Source: a virus. Taken from it: 64,000 bases of DNA. The notes under the pieces were generated by a model. The model worked only from the letters and a program-made list of their open reading frames with translations, was not told where the DNA came from and made no database searches. How positions within the stretch are numbered: position 1 is the stretch's first letter; the number at the start of each line of letters is the position of its first letter. A program made the translations under genes and the position numbers. The stretch is taken from positions 62,001 to 126,000 of IMG/VR virus record IMGVR_UViG_3300046780_000888; one strand, given 5' to 3'. Below, piece after piece: positions 38,016 through 45,160 of this stretch.

Positions 38016-38057
38016 GCTGCTCGAGGCCTATAACGTCGAGACAAGGCCTCGAGCAGC
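38016..38057 (+). promoter_or_regulatory. Strong 14-bp hairpin after the CRISPR array
   Basis: GCTGCTCGAGGCCT (38016-38029) and AGGCCTCGAGCAGC (38044-38057) are perfect complements separated by a 14-base loop. It lies 80 bases after the last repeat and 50 before the kinase gene. No T-tract follows. It may end the array transcript, protect its 3' end, act as an operator, or be an attachment site remnant. Confidence 0.6.
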
Positions 38058-38108
38058 TAGTTCGGACAGCTGTCGCGGCGGCTATCGAATTAGCGTAGAC
38101 TTCCTGCC

Positions 38109-39221
38109 ATGCGCCGGAACGACTCCGCGACTGCCCCGGTGCCCCGCGCTCTTGTCGATCGCGCAGCGCAGCGCGCGGCTCGCAAGTTCGGCCCGATGGG
38201 CAGAGTCGAGCTGCCGGTGATGCCGGCGAACCTGCAGCACATCGCCGAAGGCATCGCGTGGTCGTCGTTCATTGCCGCGAACCTGGATAGGTTTCAGCGC
38301 ACGCTCGATGTCCCGCTCGGAGCCGAGCTCGGGTGTGGGCGGTTTGGGTGCGTCTTCGCGAGCGAAGAGCCGTGGGTCATCAAAATCACACGAGACGAAT
38401 CCGAAGGCCCCGTGTGGCGCTACCAGCAGGAACTCCTCAACAAGCCCGACGAGGGCTTCGAGGAGCTACCGGAGTTGCTCCCGGCGTTTCTGCAAGTGCA
38501 TGACGTCGTGCGCGTCACCCCCGACGTCATCTTCAATGGGGAGTCGCAGCCGGTCTACGGCATCGTGCGGGAGTCGGCGGCGCCCATCTTCACGCAAGTA
38601 GCGGTGCGCAATCCGTTCAACGACACACCGACGTACAAGATGGCGCTCTCCGAGGAGACGGAGCGGAAGATCGGTCTCTCGCCGGTCGCCCTGAAACGCG
38701 TGGGGCTTCCGTCGCCGGTCCTCTACTCCTCCCTGTCCGAAGCGATCGCTCGGTTCCATCCTGGGGTACAGAAAAAGTTCTCCCTCCTCCACCAGACGCT
38801 GGAGGCCACCAGGCGCTATAGGATGGCCGCCGACCGCTTCGGGAACCTCCGCTGGGTGCCGATGCGCCTGAAGGAGGGAGGCGGCACCAAGCGCGAGCAG
38901 GAAGCCGCTGCTGAGCTCGCCGACGACGCACTCCGGGACATGGCGGTCGCCTGGCGGGAGCTCCAGAGAAACCCCCTCGGAGCCGAGCTCGGGCTCACCC
39001 TCGAGACGGCGCTCAATTCCGCAGATCTCGCCTTCCGAGATCTACACGCGTTCAACATCGGCTGGCGCACCCACGAGGTGATCGACGGCGTGACTCGCCC
39101 CATGTGTATGGTCATTCTGGACCCGGGCGCGATGGCCACGCCGGTGCAGCCGGACATCCGAGAGGTCGAGCTCCTCGAGAACGCGGGGCGGTACCTGAGG
39201 AACGCAGGCCTCATCCGGTGA
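38109..39221 (+). CDS. Protein-kinase-fold protein
   Basis: 370 residues. Kinase landmarks can be seen: glycine loop GAELGCGRFGCVF (71-83), Lys92 in VIKI, catalytic loop FRDLHAFNIG with D311 and N316, and D338 in VILDPG replacing DFG. The order and spacing fit kinase-like folds, though a 130-residue insert lies between the N- and C-lobe motifs. Phage kinases of this type can phosphorylate host proteins at the start of infection or serve in abortive defence. Whether it is active, and whether it belongs to the CRISPR locus just upstream, is unknown. No RBS stands out before ATG 38109. Confidence 0.75.
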   Translation: MRRNDSATAPVPRALVDRAAQRAARKFGPMGRVELPVMPANLQHIAEGIAWSSFIAANLDRFQRTLDVPLGAELGCGRFGCVFASEEPWVIKITRDESEGPVWRYQQELLNKPDEGFEELPELLPAFLQVHDVVRVTPDVIFNGESQPVYGIVRESAAPIFTQVAVRNPFNDTPTYKMALSEETERKIGLSPVALKRVGLPSPVLYSSLSEAIARFHPGVQKKFSLLHQTLEATRRYRMAADRFGNLRWVPMRLKEGGGTKREQEAAAELADDALRDMAVAWRELQRNPLGAELGLTLETALNSADLAFRDLHAFNIGWRTHEVIDGVTRPMCMVILDPGAMATPVQPDIREVELLENAGRYLRNAGLIR

Positions 39222-39224
39222 CTG

Positions 39225-39602
39225 TCATACGTAATCCGGAACGAGCCCAATTTTCTCCTTGAGCTTCTCGAGCCACGCCTTCGCTCTCCGTCTGATGCCG
39301 TTGTCCTCGTCTTCGATGATCGTCACCGTGTCGTCGTCCCCGAGACGCCAGCTCTTTTCGATGAGCTGCTCTGCGTTGAGCACCGCGTGCGCTACGTTAT
39401 CGCATTCGAGCTGAATCTCCTGCTGCGGAACGTCGAAGATCAGGCGCTCGCCAGCTGAGCCGCAGTACTGAAGAAAACTGTCCGTGTTGTTCGCCTCGAC
39501 GATGACGAAGGGGTGCACCGCCGGGTCTTTCGCCATCATCCGCTCGAGGGCAGCGGTGAGCGGGTACCGGAGATGTTTTACCGCGACGACTTGCTTCTGC
39601 AT
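39225..39602 (-). CDS. Unknown protein
   Basis: 125 residues from ATG 39602 (AAGG just upstream). N-terminal half: VAVKHLRYPLTAALERMMAK and HPFVIVEANNTDSFLQYCG; C-terminal half: helical with LGDDDTVTIIEDEDNGIRRR and AKAWLEKLKEKIGLVPDYV. Not recognised. It converges with the kinase gene and precedes the tiny zinc ribbon gene. Confidence 0.55.
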   Translation of the reverse strand: MQKQVVAVKHLRYPLTAALERMMAKDPAVHPFVIVEANNTDSFLQYCGSAGERLIFDVPQQEIQLECDNVAHAVLNAEQLIEKSWRLGDDDTVTIIEDEDNGIRRRAKAWLEKLKEKIGLVPDYV

Positions 39603-39604
39603 CC

Positions 39605-39784
39605 TTAGTACCCGCCCGACTTGTACCACCCAGGCCCGTTCAGGATGAACGCGCTCTTCGAGATGAGGCGCATCGCCGTATCCTGTTGCCCGCATTCGGG
39701 ACACTTCTTGCTCGGCGGATCCGTGATCTTCTGCTCTTCTTCCCACGTGTGGCCGCACGCGCGGCACTGGTACTCATAGGTCAT
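39605..39784 (-). CDS. FmdB-family zinc ribbon
   Basis: 59 residues. MTYEYQCRACGHTWEEEQ and KKCPECGQQDTAMRLISKSA show the CxxC...CxxC zinc ribbon of FmdB-like regulatory proteins, ending FILNGPGWYKSGGY exactly as in that family (a FxxxGxGWYxxGY tail). ATG 39784 overlaps the stop of the upstream gene (ATGA), and the stop is two bases before the next ATG. Function of phage versions unknown; the family is linked to regulation of amidase genes in one case. Confidence 0.8.
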   Translation of the reverse strand: MTYEYQCRACGHTWEEEQKITDPPSKKCPECGQQDTAMRLISKSAFILNGPGWYKSGGY

Positions 39785-40029
39785 CGCGCCCGGAGCTCCC
39801 TATGCAGGGCCCAAATGATTTCTCCGGGGATCCACACGAACCAGACTACCGCTCGCACGACGAAGATCCCCGCAATGACCGAGCACGCCGCAAAGCGTCG
39901 CCATGCCTCCACGGGATCTCCGCAGCACGGACAGCGGCGCCTCCACGTGTTCCGGAGCGCCTTCCACATCACCGGCACGGCGATGAGCGCCGTTGCGATA
40001 CCAACCGAGACGTAGAGTCGCCAGATCAC
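39781..40029 (-). CDS. Small membrane protein with CPCC motif
   Basis: 82 residues from GTG 40029. Two hydrophobic helices (LYVSVGIATALIAVPVMWKA; FAACSVIAGIFVVRAVVWFV) with a CPCCGDP loop between them. Overlaps the transglycosylase gene (GTGA) and the zinc ribbon gene (ATGA). It lies directly downstream of a lytic enzyme, so a holin-like or spanin-like role is possible but unproven. Confidence 0.55.
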   Translation of the reverse strand: MIWRLYVSVGIATALIAVPVMWKALRNTWRRRCPCCGDPVEAWRRFAACSVIAGIFVVRAVVWFVWIPGEIIWALHRELRAR

Positions 40030-40691
40030 GTCGCCGCCTTGAGCCACTTTGGCTTCGCCGTGAGCCCAGCAATCACCGCCGCGGCATAGAGCCCGGCCCC
40101 TCCGACAGCGAGACCGAGCAGCGTCCGCCCGTACCGCGGGCTCATGTCGAGATACATGACGGCGGTGTTGTTCCACTTGATGACCGAGCCGGCGTAGTCG
40201 CCTGCCATCGCGAGGTTCCATGCATTGCGACCGGTGTCGCACACGCGTCCGCTGTTGTAGGCCGCCGCCATCTCCGGAAGCTGACCATCGCGCAGATTGG
40301 CTAGCTTGGCTAGCAGTTCAGCACCGACGCGAATATTTGCCTTCGGGTCGTACATGTCGTCCGGCGTCGCACCGAACCCAGCTGCCGTCGCCGGCATGAT
40401 CTGCATGACGCCGATGGCGCCCGCGCCAGAGACCTTCGAGGCTTGGTCGCTCGGGTTCTCGGACCAGAGGCCCGTCTCCTCGGTGGCGATGGCGAGAAGC
40501 CATGCGGGCGGGACTCCCGTGCTACCACCCGCGTCCAAAAACAATCCCCCCCAGTTGGCCCACGTCTGCTCCATCTGTCGGAATTGAATGGTTCCTGGAG
40601 CGAAGAACGGCGTTCCTTGGCCTTGGACGGCGATGAGGCCGTCTCCCTGCATTTCCCAAGCGAGGCCGCCACAGGTGTTCGTAAAGGCCAC
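40026..40691 (-). CDS. Soluble lytic transglycosylase-type enzyme (SLT fold)
   Basis: 221 residues. LLAIATEETGLWSENPSDQA gives the catalytic Glu in the ExxG context; GAIGVMQIMPATAAGFGATP is the second motif and MAAAYNSG the third. A C-terminal hydrophobic segment (GLAVGGAGLYAAAVIAGLTA) may tether it to the membrane or virion. The enzymes cut the glycan strands of peptidoglycan, in phages mainly at the injection step. Directly upstream of the 82-residue membrane protein. Confidence 0.8.
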   Translation of the reverse strand: MAFTNTCGGLAWEMQGDGLIAVQGQGTPFFAPGTIQFRQMEQTWANWGGLFLDAGGSTGVPPAWLLAIATEETGLWSENPSDQASKVSGAGAIGVMQIMPATAAGFGATPDDMYDPKANIRVGAELLAKLANLRDGQLPEMAAAYNSGRVCDTGRNAWNLAMAGDYAGSVIKWNNTAVMYLDMSPRYGRTLLGLAVGGAGLYAAAVIAGLTAKPKWLKAAT

Positions 40692-40735
40692 GGCTACGGA
40701 TTCTAGCGCAAGTCCCTCTGTGATAGCATCCCGGG

Positions 40736-41305
40736 GTGGATCGACGCTGGCTTCTCGGGGGTCTTCTGATCGCCAGCGGCGTTGGCCTGGCCGCGCTCGC
40801 CACCCGACGGCCCAAGATCACCGCCGCCTCCCGGGTCCTCCTGATCGGCGACAGCCTCGCGCTCGGGCTCACGACTCCGATGAAGCAGCTGGCCGAAGAG
40901 TCCGGGGTCTCCGGCTTTCTTGGCCACGGCATCGTCGGGACCCGGATCCCCGACTGGGCCGGGTCCGACTGGCTCGACCAGGCGCTCGTCGACTTCGAGC
41001 CGACGTTGATCTTGGTATCGCTCGGGACGAACGACGAGAAGACCGCGCCTGGCGCCGTCGGACGCGAAGAGCCGTCGTTCCACGATCTCCTCGGGAAACT
41101 CCAAGGAACGGGCGCGCAAATCGTTTGGATTGGCCCACCGGAACTTCCGTTCCCACGCCAAGGCGTGTCGGACATGGTCAGAGCGGTCGTGCCTCACTAC
41201 TTCGATAGCGAGCAGCTCGACATCCCGCGTTCACCCGACGGGCTTCACCCGAACGCAGCGGGGTACGCCGGATGGGCCGGCGCCATCTGGCAATGGCTCA
41301 CGTAG
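40736..41305 (+). CDS. SGNH/GDSL-type hydrolase
   Basis: 189 residues from GTG 40736. A short membrane-spanning start (LLGGLLIASGVGLAALA), then block I VLLIGDSLALGLT (Ser), block III ILVSLGTNDEKT (Asn) and block V RSPDGLHPNAAGY (Asp-x-x-His). A complete catalytic set, so probably an esterase acting on acetylated glycans or lipids. In a phage it could strip O-acetyl groups from capsule or peptidoglycan. Starts a small rightward run of four genes. Confidence 0.8.
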   Translation: MDRRWLLGGLLIASGVGLAALATRRPKITAASRVLLIGDSLALGLTTPMKQLAEESGVSGFLGHGIVGTRIPDWAGSDWLDQALVDFEPTLILVSLGTNDEKTAPGAVGREEPSFHDLLGKLQGTGAQIVWIGPPELPFPRQGVSDMVRAVVPHYFDSEQLDIPRSPDGLHPNAAGYAGWAGAIWQWLT

Positions 41306-41312
41306 GCGGACC

Positions 41313-41684
41313 ATGGCAAACGACAGAGCCGCCTTCGACGCCACCCTCAAACTCGCAGACAAGGCCCTGGGGGAGATCCAGGCACTTCTCGATCTCTTCG
41401 ATCGCCCTGGCACCATCAAGCGTCTCCGCGATATCGCCGACCGATTCGACCGATTGCCTCACCTCGAAAACGACATCGGGCTCCTCCGCTCTCGAATTCG
41501 CTCGATGATGTCAAGCGATCCTGACCGGACCCCCGTCACCGGCATCTCGAGCGAGATCGCAGCCGTTCGCGCCAGGTCCCGGGAACTCACCAAGCCCGGG
41601 GGGGTCACGCCAGCCCCCGAGGCCGTTCGCGTCATTCCTCGGCCGATCTCGCGCGGCGACCCCGAAGATCCGAAGAAAACATAG
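41313..41684 (+). CDS. Small coiled-coil-like protein
   Basis: 123 residues from ATG 41313. Helical (LKLADKALGEIQALLDLFDR, LPHLENDIGLLRSRIRSMMS) with a disordered Pro/Arg tail. Possibly an oligomeric adaptor. Not recognised. Confidence 0.55.
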   Translation: MANDRAAFDATLKLADKALGEIQALLDLFDRPGTIKRLRDIADRFDRLPHLENDIGLLRSRIRSMMSSDPDRTPVTGISSEIAAVRARSRELTKPGGVTPAPEAVRVIPRPISRGDPEDPKKT

Positions 41685-41690
41685 CCCTTG

Positions 41691-41719
41691 GCTAGCCTGG
41701 ATAGCTCTGCTAGCCTAAC
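41691..41719. repeat. CTAG-rich intergenic block
   Basis: GGCTAGCCTGGATAGC followed after four bases by GCTAGCC, in the 40-bp gap between two genes. It belongs with the blocks at 16443-16462 and 29212-29231, and with isolated GCTAGC/CTAG sites near 44909, 56133-56160 and 63686. Confidence 0.45.
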
Positions 41720-41724
41720 TCCCT

Positions 41725-41922
41725 GTGCCGCCCAAGAAAAAGCCCCCCGTGTCCACTCCCGGCATGTCCCGCGGGAGGCGGGGCATGTTCTTGCGCCTTC
41801 CACTCGACGTGTACCAGAAGCTGGAACGCATGACCCTGGCTCAGGTCTCTGAAGGGAACCGAGGGACGATCCAGGGCACGGTCATCAACTTGATCCAGCA
41901 GGCAAAAGAGAAGCGGGCGTAG
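41725..41922 (+). CDS. Possible ribbon-helix-helix DNA-binding protein
   Basis: 65 residues from GTG 41725. After a basic start (PPKKKPPVSTPGMSRGRRG), FLRLPLDVYQKLERMTLAQ fits strand-helix of a ribbon-helix-helix, and GTIQGTVINLIQQAKEKRA the second helix. Such proteins are small repressors. The CTAG-rich block directly upstream could be its operator, which is speculation. Confidence 0.5.
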   Translation: MPPKKKPPVSTPGMSRGRRGMFLRLPLDVYQKLERMTLAQVSEGNRGTIQGTVINLIQQAKEKRA

Positions 41923-41923
41923 C

Positions 41924-42151
41924 GTGGGCGCGCACATCATCGAGGGCGAGTTTCAAAGCGACAAATATCCGACCTGCCCCCGCGGCAAGGTCCCGCTGTC
42001 GGTGAAGGATACAACAGCGCAAGACCTTTTGTGGGAGTACGCACAACGTCGGCGGGCCATGGATGCGGAGTTCGCGGATGATCTGGAACTCGCCCTTCGG
42101 AACGCAGGTTACGAACCCGGGTTGCGGAGAGAGCTAACTAGCCCTGGATGA
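41924..42151 (+). CDS. Small unknown protein
   Basis: 75 residues from GTG 41924. Contains IIEGEFQSDKYPTCPRGKVP and LWEYAQRRRAMDAEFADDLE. The IxGxFQSDKYPxCPxGKVPLS pattern is reminiscent of small proteins in myxobacterial elements, function unknown. Overlaps the convergent gene by 14 bases. Confidence 0.5.
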   Translation: MGAHIIEGEFQSDKYPTCPRGKVPLSVKDTTAQDLLWEYAQRRRAMDAEFADDLELALRNAGYEPGLRRELTSPG

Positions 42152-43019
42152 CGCGGAAGAGACCCGAGGCGGTCCCTACTCCGCCGGCTGGGGTTATCAC
42201 CCGGAAGCCGATCCTGTCGAGCAACGTCGGAGCGGCAGTGGCTGACGTCGGAAGGAGCAAGCCGAGCGTCGGCAGCGCGATGTTCTCATCCTCGTTCGCC
42301 CCTTCGACCTGAGCGACGATCGAGGCGATCACCTGAGGTGTTCCGAGCGGGTCATAGACCACCTCCACGGTCACCGGTGCCGGGAATGCGTCCGCGCCAG
42401 TGAGCGTCACTGTCACGCTTGCGTCGATCGCTGCGAGGAGACCAACGCTTCCGTGGTACTGCAACTGTTGAGCAGTCAAGAGCGAGAACTTACCGTTCGA
42501 GAACAGCGACGCCATGTCGAGGATGTTCTCGGTAGCAGCAACGAGACTTCCGGAGAGATCGCCGGAAGCAAACGACGAGTTGGCGTTGCTCGGGATCTCC
42601 GCAAGTCCGAAGACGGACATCCCCATGAACACGGTTCCTTTGCTGCTACCCGCTAGCTCCTCGCCTATGAGGACGTAGGGGAGGGTAGCGGGCGGCGGAT
42701 TCGGATTCGTGAGCGGAGGGGGCACCCCGGCGGCTGTCTTCGCCACCGCGAGCTCTTCTCCGGACCCGGCTTCGTAAAAGATCACTGGTGTGACTGCGCT
42801 GCTTGCCGGAAGGCCGCCTTCCACATCGACGGAAGGAGCGGACTCGATCAGGACGACGAAGGTATGGCCATCCCCTGCACCAGCGAGACTGATGCTGGCG
42901 ATCGCGCCCGTGGTGGCGTCGATCGCCGCGTTGACTTTGGCCTGCAAGTCTTCTGCATCGGCACTCTGAATGAAGAGGGCGGTGGCTGCGGCCGGGTCGG
43001 TGATGGTTCCGAAATTCAT
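42138..43019 (-). CDS. Fibre-family protein with shared N-terminal head, no collagen stalk
   Basis: 293 residues. Residues 1-130 match the head module of the (GxT)n proteins: [12 protein letters not shown] is [17 protein letters not shown] here, then AGSSKGTVFMGMSVFG. Unlike those, no collagen-type repeat follows; instead a beta-rich domain of about 150 residues ends FRVITPAGGVGTASGLFRV. Probably a virion surface or tail protein. First gene of the leftward fibre/lysis block. Confidence 0.6.
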   Translation of the reverse strand: MNFGTITDPAAATALFIQSADAEDLQAKVNAAIDATTGAIASISLAGAGDGHTFVVLIESAPSVDVEGGLPASSAVTPVIFYEAGSGEELAVAKTAAGVPPPLTNPNPPPATLPYVLIGEELAGSSKGTVFMGMSVFGLAEIPSNANSSFASGDLSGSLVAATENILDMASLFSNGKFSLLTAQQLQYHGSVGLLAAIDASVTVTLTGADAFPAPVTVEVVYDPLGTPQVIASIVAQVEGANEDENIALPTLGLLLPTSATAAPTLLDRIGFRVITPAGGVGTASGLFRVIQG

Positions 43020-43041
43020 TGGGAGGCTCCTCCCCGAGAGA

Positions 43042-43536
43042 TTACCGTCTGAGGAGGTGCCTGGCGAGAGCTACCCCGCCGCCGGCGAGCGCGAGCCCTA
43101 AAATCACGCGCGGCGCGGGTCGGTCGAAGAAGGGGCGGTCTTCCGGCCACTCTCCAGAAAAGGCTGGACATTCCGCCCCTGTTGGGCAGATGTCGTGCAT
43201 CGCCACGTCCGGGTGCCACTCGAAATGCCCCGGATCTTGCGGCACCTTCCAGTCCCCTCCCCAGACGCCCCCGAGCCGCTTCCAGTAGTCCCCGAGGATA
43301 GCGTAGTCACTGAAGGGCCCCGCGATCTGCAAGTCCGCGGCGCGCCCCCAGACGTGCCAGGACTGGCAGCCCGCCACCGTCGTCGCGACCCCTGCCCCTC
43401 CCTCGTAGATGGCGTTCTGTTCGGAGCACGTCCGGAGCGTAGAGATGACCTTCGCGTCGATGCCCTGATTGGCCGCGAATTGCAGAAGCTGGGACAGCTT
43501 CTGCTCCATCCATGGCGTGAGGCCGGTGTCCGACAT
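43042..43536 (-). CDS. Peptidoglycan peptidase of family M15 with membrane tail
   Basis: 164 residues. GCQSWHVWGRAADLQI gives H61 and D68, and GHFEWHPD gives E106 and H108, the zinc-binding and catalytic residues of D-Ala-D-Ala carboxypeptidase/endolysin M15 enzymes. It cuts peptide stems of the cell wall. The C-terminal VILGLALAGGGVALARHLLR is a membrane helix, so the enzyme may be anchored. Probably an endolysin or a virion-associated lysin. Confidence 0.8.
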   Translation of the reverse strand: MSDTGLTPWMEQKLSQLLQFAANQGIDAKVISTLRTCSEQNAIYEGGAGVATTVAGCQSWHVWGRAADLQIAGPFSDYAILGDYWKRLGGVWGGDWKVPQDPGHFEWHPDVAMHDICPTGAECPAFSGEWPEDRPFFDRPAPRVILGLALAGGGVALARHLLRR

Positions 43537-44030
43537 CAGTCGTCCGCGAACTCATCGAGCGGTGAACCGTCTTCGTCTTCTTCGTAAAACACCGGCTCGG
43601 CCCGCGGCATTTCCTTCCTCAGTGGCGCGCCTGTCATGGGATCGTACATCCAACCCATGGCGTCGACCATTGGGCGCTGCATCGGCATCCGCTCGGAGAG
43701 CGGCCCTGTCTCTTCGATTTCGGCGGCCACCACACGCGTGCTCCGCCGCTGCACCTTGCCCGGAGGGAGCCGGTTGGCCCGGAGGGCTTGCGTAACGTTC
43801 TGCCCGGTCCCCGCCGCGTACTGAGCCACGAGCTGGAAGTTCCGAGAACGCGGGCTCGTCGTGACCGACCGGTCGTGCTTCCCCTCGGTCGCACCGATGC
43901 GGGCGAGCGACTTCGCCGCCTCGAGCCCGAGCGGCTTGTTGTTCACCTGGCGGATCGGTTTCTTCCTATCCCGGATCGCCATCTCGAAGACGAAGTACTT
44001 CTCGTTCGCGGCGGTTGCTCTCTTGGTCAT
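43536..44030 (-). CDS. Unknown basic protein
   Basis: 164 residues. Basic and polar N-terminal part (MAIRDRKKPIRQVNNKPLGL) and an acidic end (PVFYEEDEDGSPLDEFADD). Little predicted order in the last third. The stop shares one base with the M15 gene start. Not recognised; possibly a virion protein. Confidence 0.5.
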   Translation of the reverse strand: MTKRATAANEKYFVFEMAIRDRKKPIRQVNNKPLGLEAAKSLARIGATEGKHDRSVTTSPRSRNFQLVAQYAAGTGQNVTQALRANRLPPGKVQRRSTRVVAAEIEETGPLSERMPMQRPMVDAMGWMYDPMTGAPLRKEMPRAEPVFYEEDEDGSPLDEFADD

Positions 44031-44042
44031 CTTGGTTTCTCC

Positions 44043-44882
44043 TCAGGCCGCAATGAGCGCGGATGCCTCGACGGCCCAGTCGAGCACCACGTCCTTCGGA
44101 TAGTTCGGGCCGCAGTCGACGTGCGTCCCGAGATCTGGGTACGCATGCGTCACGTCGATGTGCTCGCAGAGCCCCCGCTTACCGGCGAGGATATCCTCAG
44201 GCGTGAGCCAGACGAGCGGGATACCGAACTCCTTCGCCTTGTGCGCCACGAGCGCGGCAACGAGGCGCAGCATGCGCTGCCCGTACGGATCCAGCCACTC
44301 GGCCCTCGTCTGCTTCGCGTACCCAGCCTGCTCGATACCGATCGAGCGGGGGTTCACTCCGGGCGCGTGGAACGCAATGTGCTCGTCCCGCACGCACTGA
44401 ATGATTGAATCGTCATCCACGACGTACCCGGACGAGCTCGGCTTCACCGGGCCCAACTTGAAGTACGCAGCGACCGATTCCGCACTCGAGTGAAACTCGC
44501 CGATCTCCGCTGAGTGAAGCGTGAGAATGTCCACCGTTGTGCGCGCGGCGTAGCGCCAATCCCGCGCCTGCACGAATGGAATCGAGGGGAGCTCAGGCCA
44601 GACCGGCACAACCACCGGATCCTCGAAGAGCGTCGGATCGAGGAGCGACCGCGTTCGGACTCCGACAACGCCGTCATCCGCGATCCCGCGGCGTACCTGG
44701 AAGGCTTTCGTCGCCAGAGTGGTCATGGGCCCGAACGACCCATCCACCGAGATCGGCCACCTCGCGGGCCAGGCCGGCGGGAAAGCCTCCCCCTGCTGCG
44801 ATGCTTGCCACGCCGCGACATCGTGCCCCGTCATCCCGCCCTTCAGGACTCGCCACGTGGACGGGGCAGGCTTGATCGGCAT
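44043..44882 (-). CDS. N-acetylmuramoyl-L-alanine amidase with peptidoglycan-binding domain
   Basis: 279 residues from ATG 44882 (the frame continues upstream without a plausible start). Residues about 12-85 form a PG_binding_1-type domain (DVAAWQASQQGEAFPPAW ... DGSFGPMTTLATKAFQVRRG). The amidase_2-type domain follows: ILTLHSAEIGEFHSSAESV, SIGIEQAGYAKQTRAEW and HVDCGPNYPKD with zinc His and Asp/Cys ligands near the end. It cleaves the bond between muramic acid and L-alanine. Likely the main endolysin. Confidence 0.8.
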   Translation of the reverse strand: MPIKPAPSTWRVLKGGMTGHDVAAWQASQQGEAFPPAWPARWPISVDGSFGPMTTLATKAFQVRRGIADDGVVGVRTRSLLDPTLFEDPVVVPVWPELPSIPFVQARDWRYAARTTVDILTLHSAEIGEFHSSAESVAAYFKLGPVKPSSSGYVVDDDSIIQCVRDEHIAFHAPGVNPRSIGIEQAGYAKQTRAEWLDPYGQRMLRLVAALVAHKAKEFGIPLVWLTPEDILAGKRGLCEHIDVTHAYPDLGTHVDCGPNYPKDVVLDWAVEASALIAA

Positions 44883-44918
44883 GAATATGCATGGTACCCG
44901 ATTCGTCCAAGCTAGCCA

Positions 44919-45008
44919 ATGCTGAACCCCGTCGTGGTCGTGGCCATCGCCTGGATCGCCTTCCCTTTCGCCTGGGGCCTTGCCCGCCTCTGGCGGAGCG
45001 CCCCGTGA
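44919..45008 (+). CDS. Tiny membrane peptide, holin candidate
   Basis: 29 residues: a single hydrophobic helix (VVVVAIAWIAFPFAWGLARL) with a short basic tail. ATG 44919; the stop overlaps the next start (GTGA). It lies divergent from the amidase gene. Confidence 0.45.
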   Translation: MLNPVVVVAIAWIAFPFAWGLARLWRSAP

Positions 45009-45160
45009 CGGCGTCGCTCGCGTACCTCCTTGGGTGGCTCTCCGGTGGCCTCTGCGGTATTTTGGTCGGAGCCTGGTGGGAAGCCCGACAGTCCGTCCAG
45101 CTACGTCGTAGAGAGAGCGTTCCAGCGGAGAGTGGCGACGACGCGGATCACACTCGCTAG
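45005..45160 (+). CDS. Small membrane protein, holin or spanin candidate
   Basis: 51 residues from GTG 45005. One hydrophobic segment (SLAYLLGWLSGGLCGILVGA) and a charged tail (WWEARQSVQLRRRESVPAES). Coupled to the preceding 29-residue peptide. The pair next to an amidase gene suggests lysis proteins. Overlaps the convergent fibre gene by 60 bases. Confidence 0.45.
   Translation: MTASLAYLLGWLSGGLCGILVGAWWEARQSVQLRRRESVPAESGDDADHTR

Noticed and set aside
36412-38108. tracrRNA or anti-repeat next to the array
   Set aside because: I scanned 33.8-38.1 kb for a long complement to the repeat and saw none; the two hairpins match only short pieces. A computed search is needed to exclude one elsewhere.
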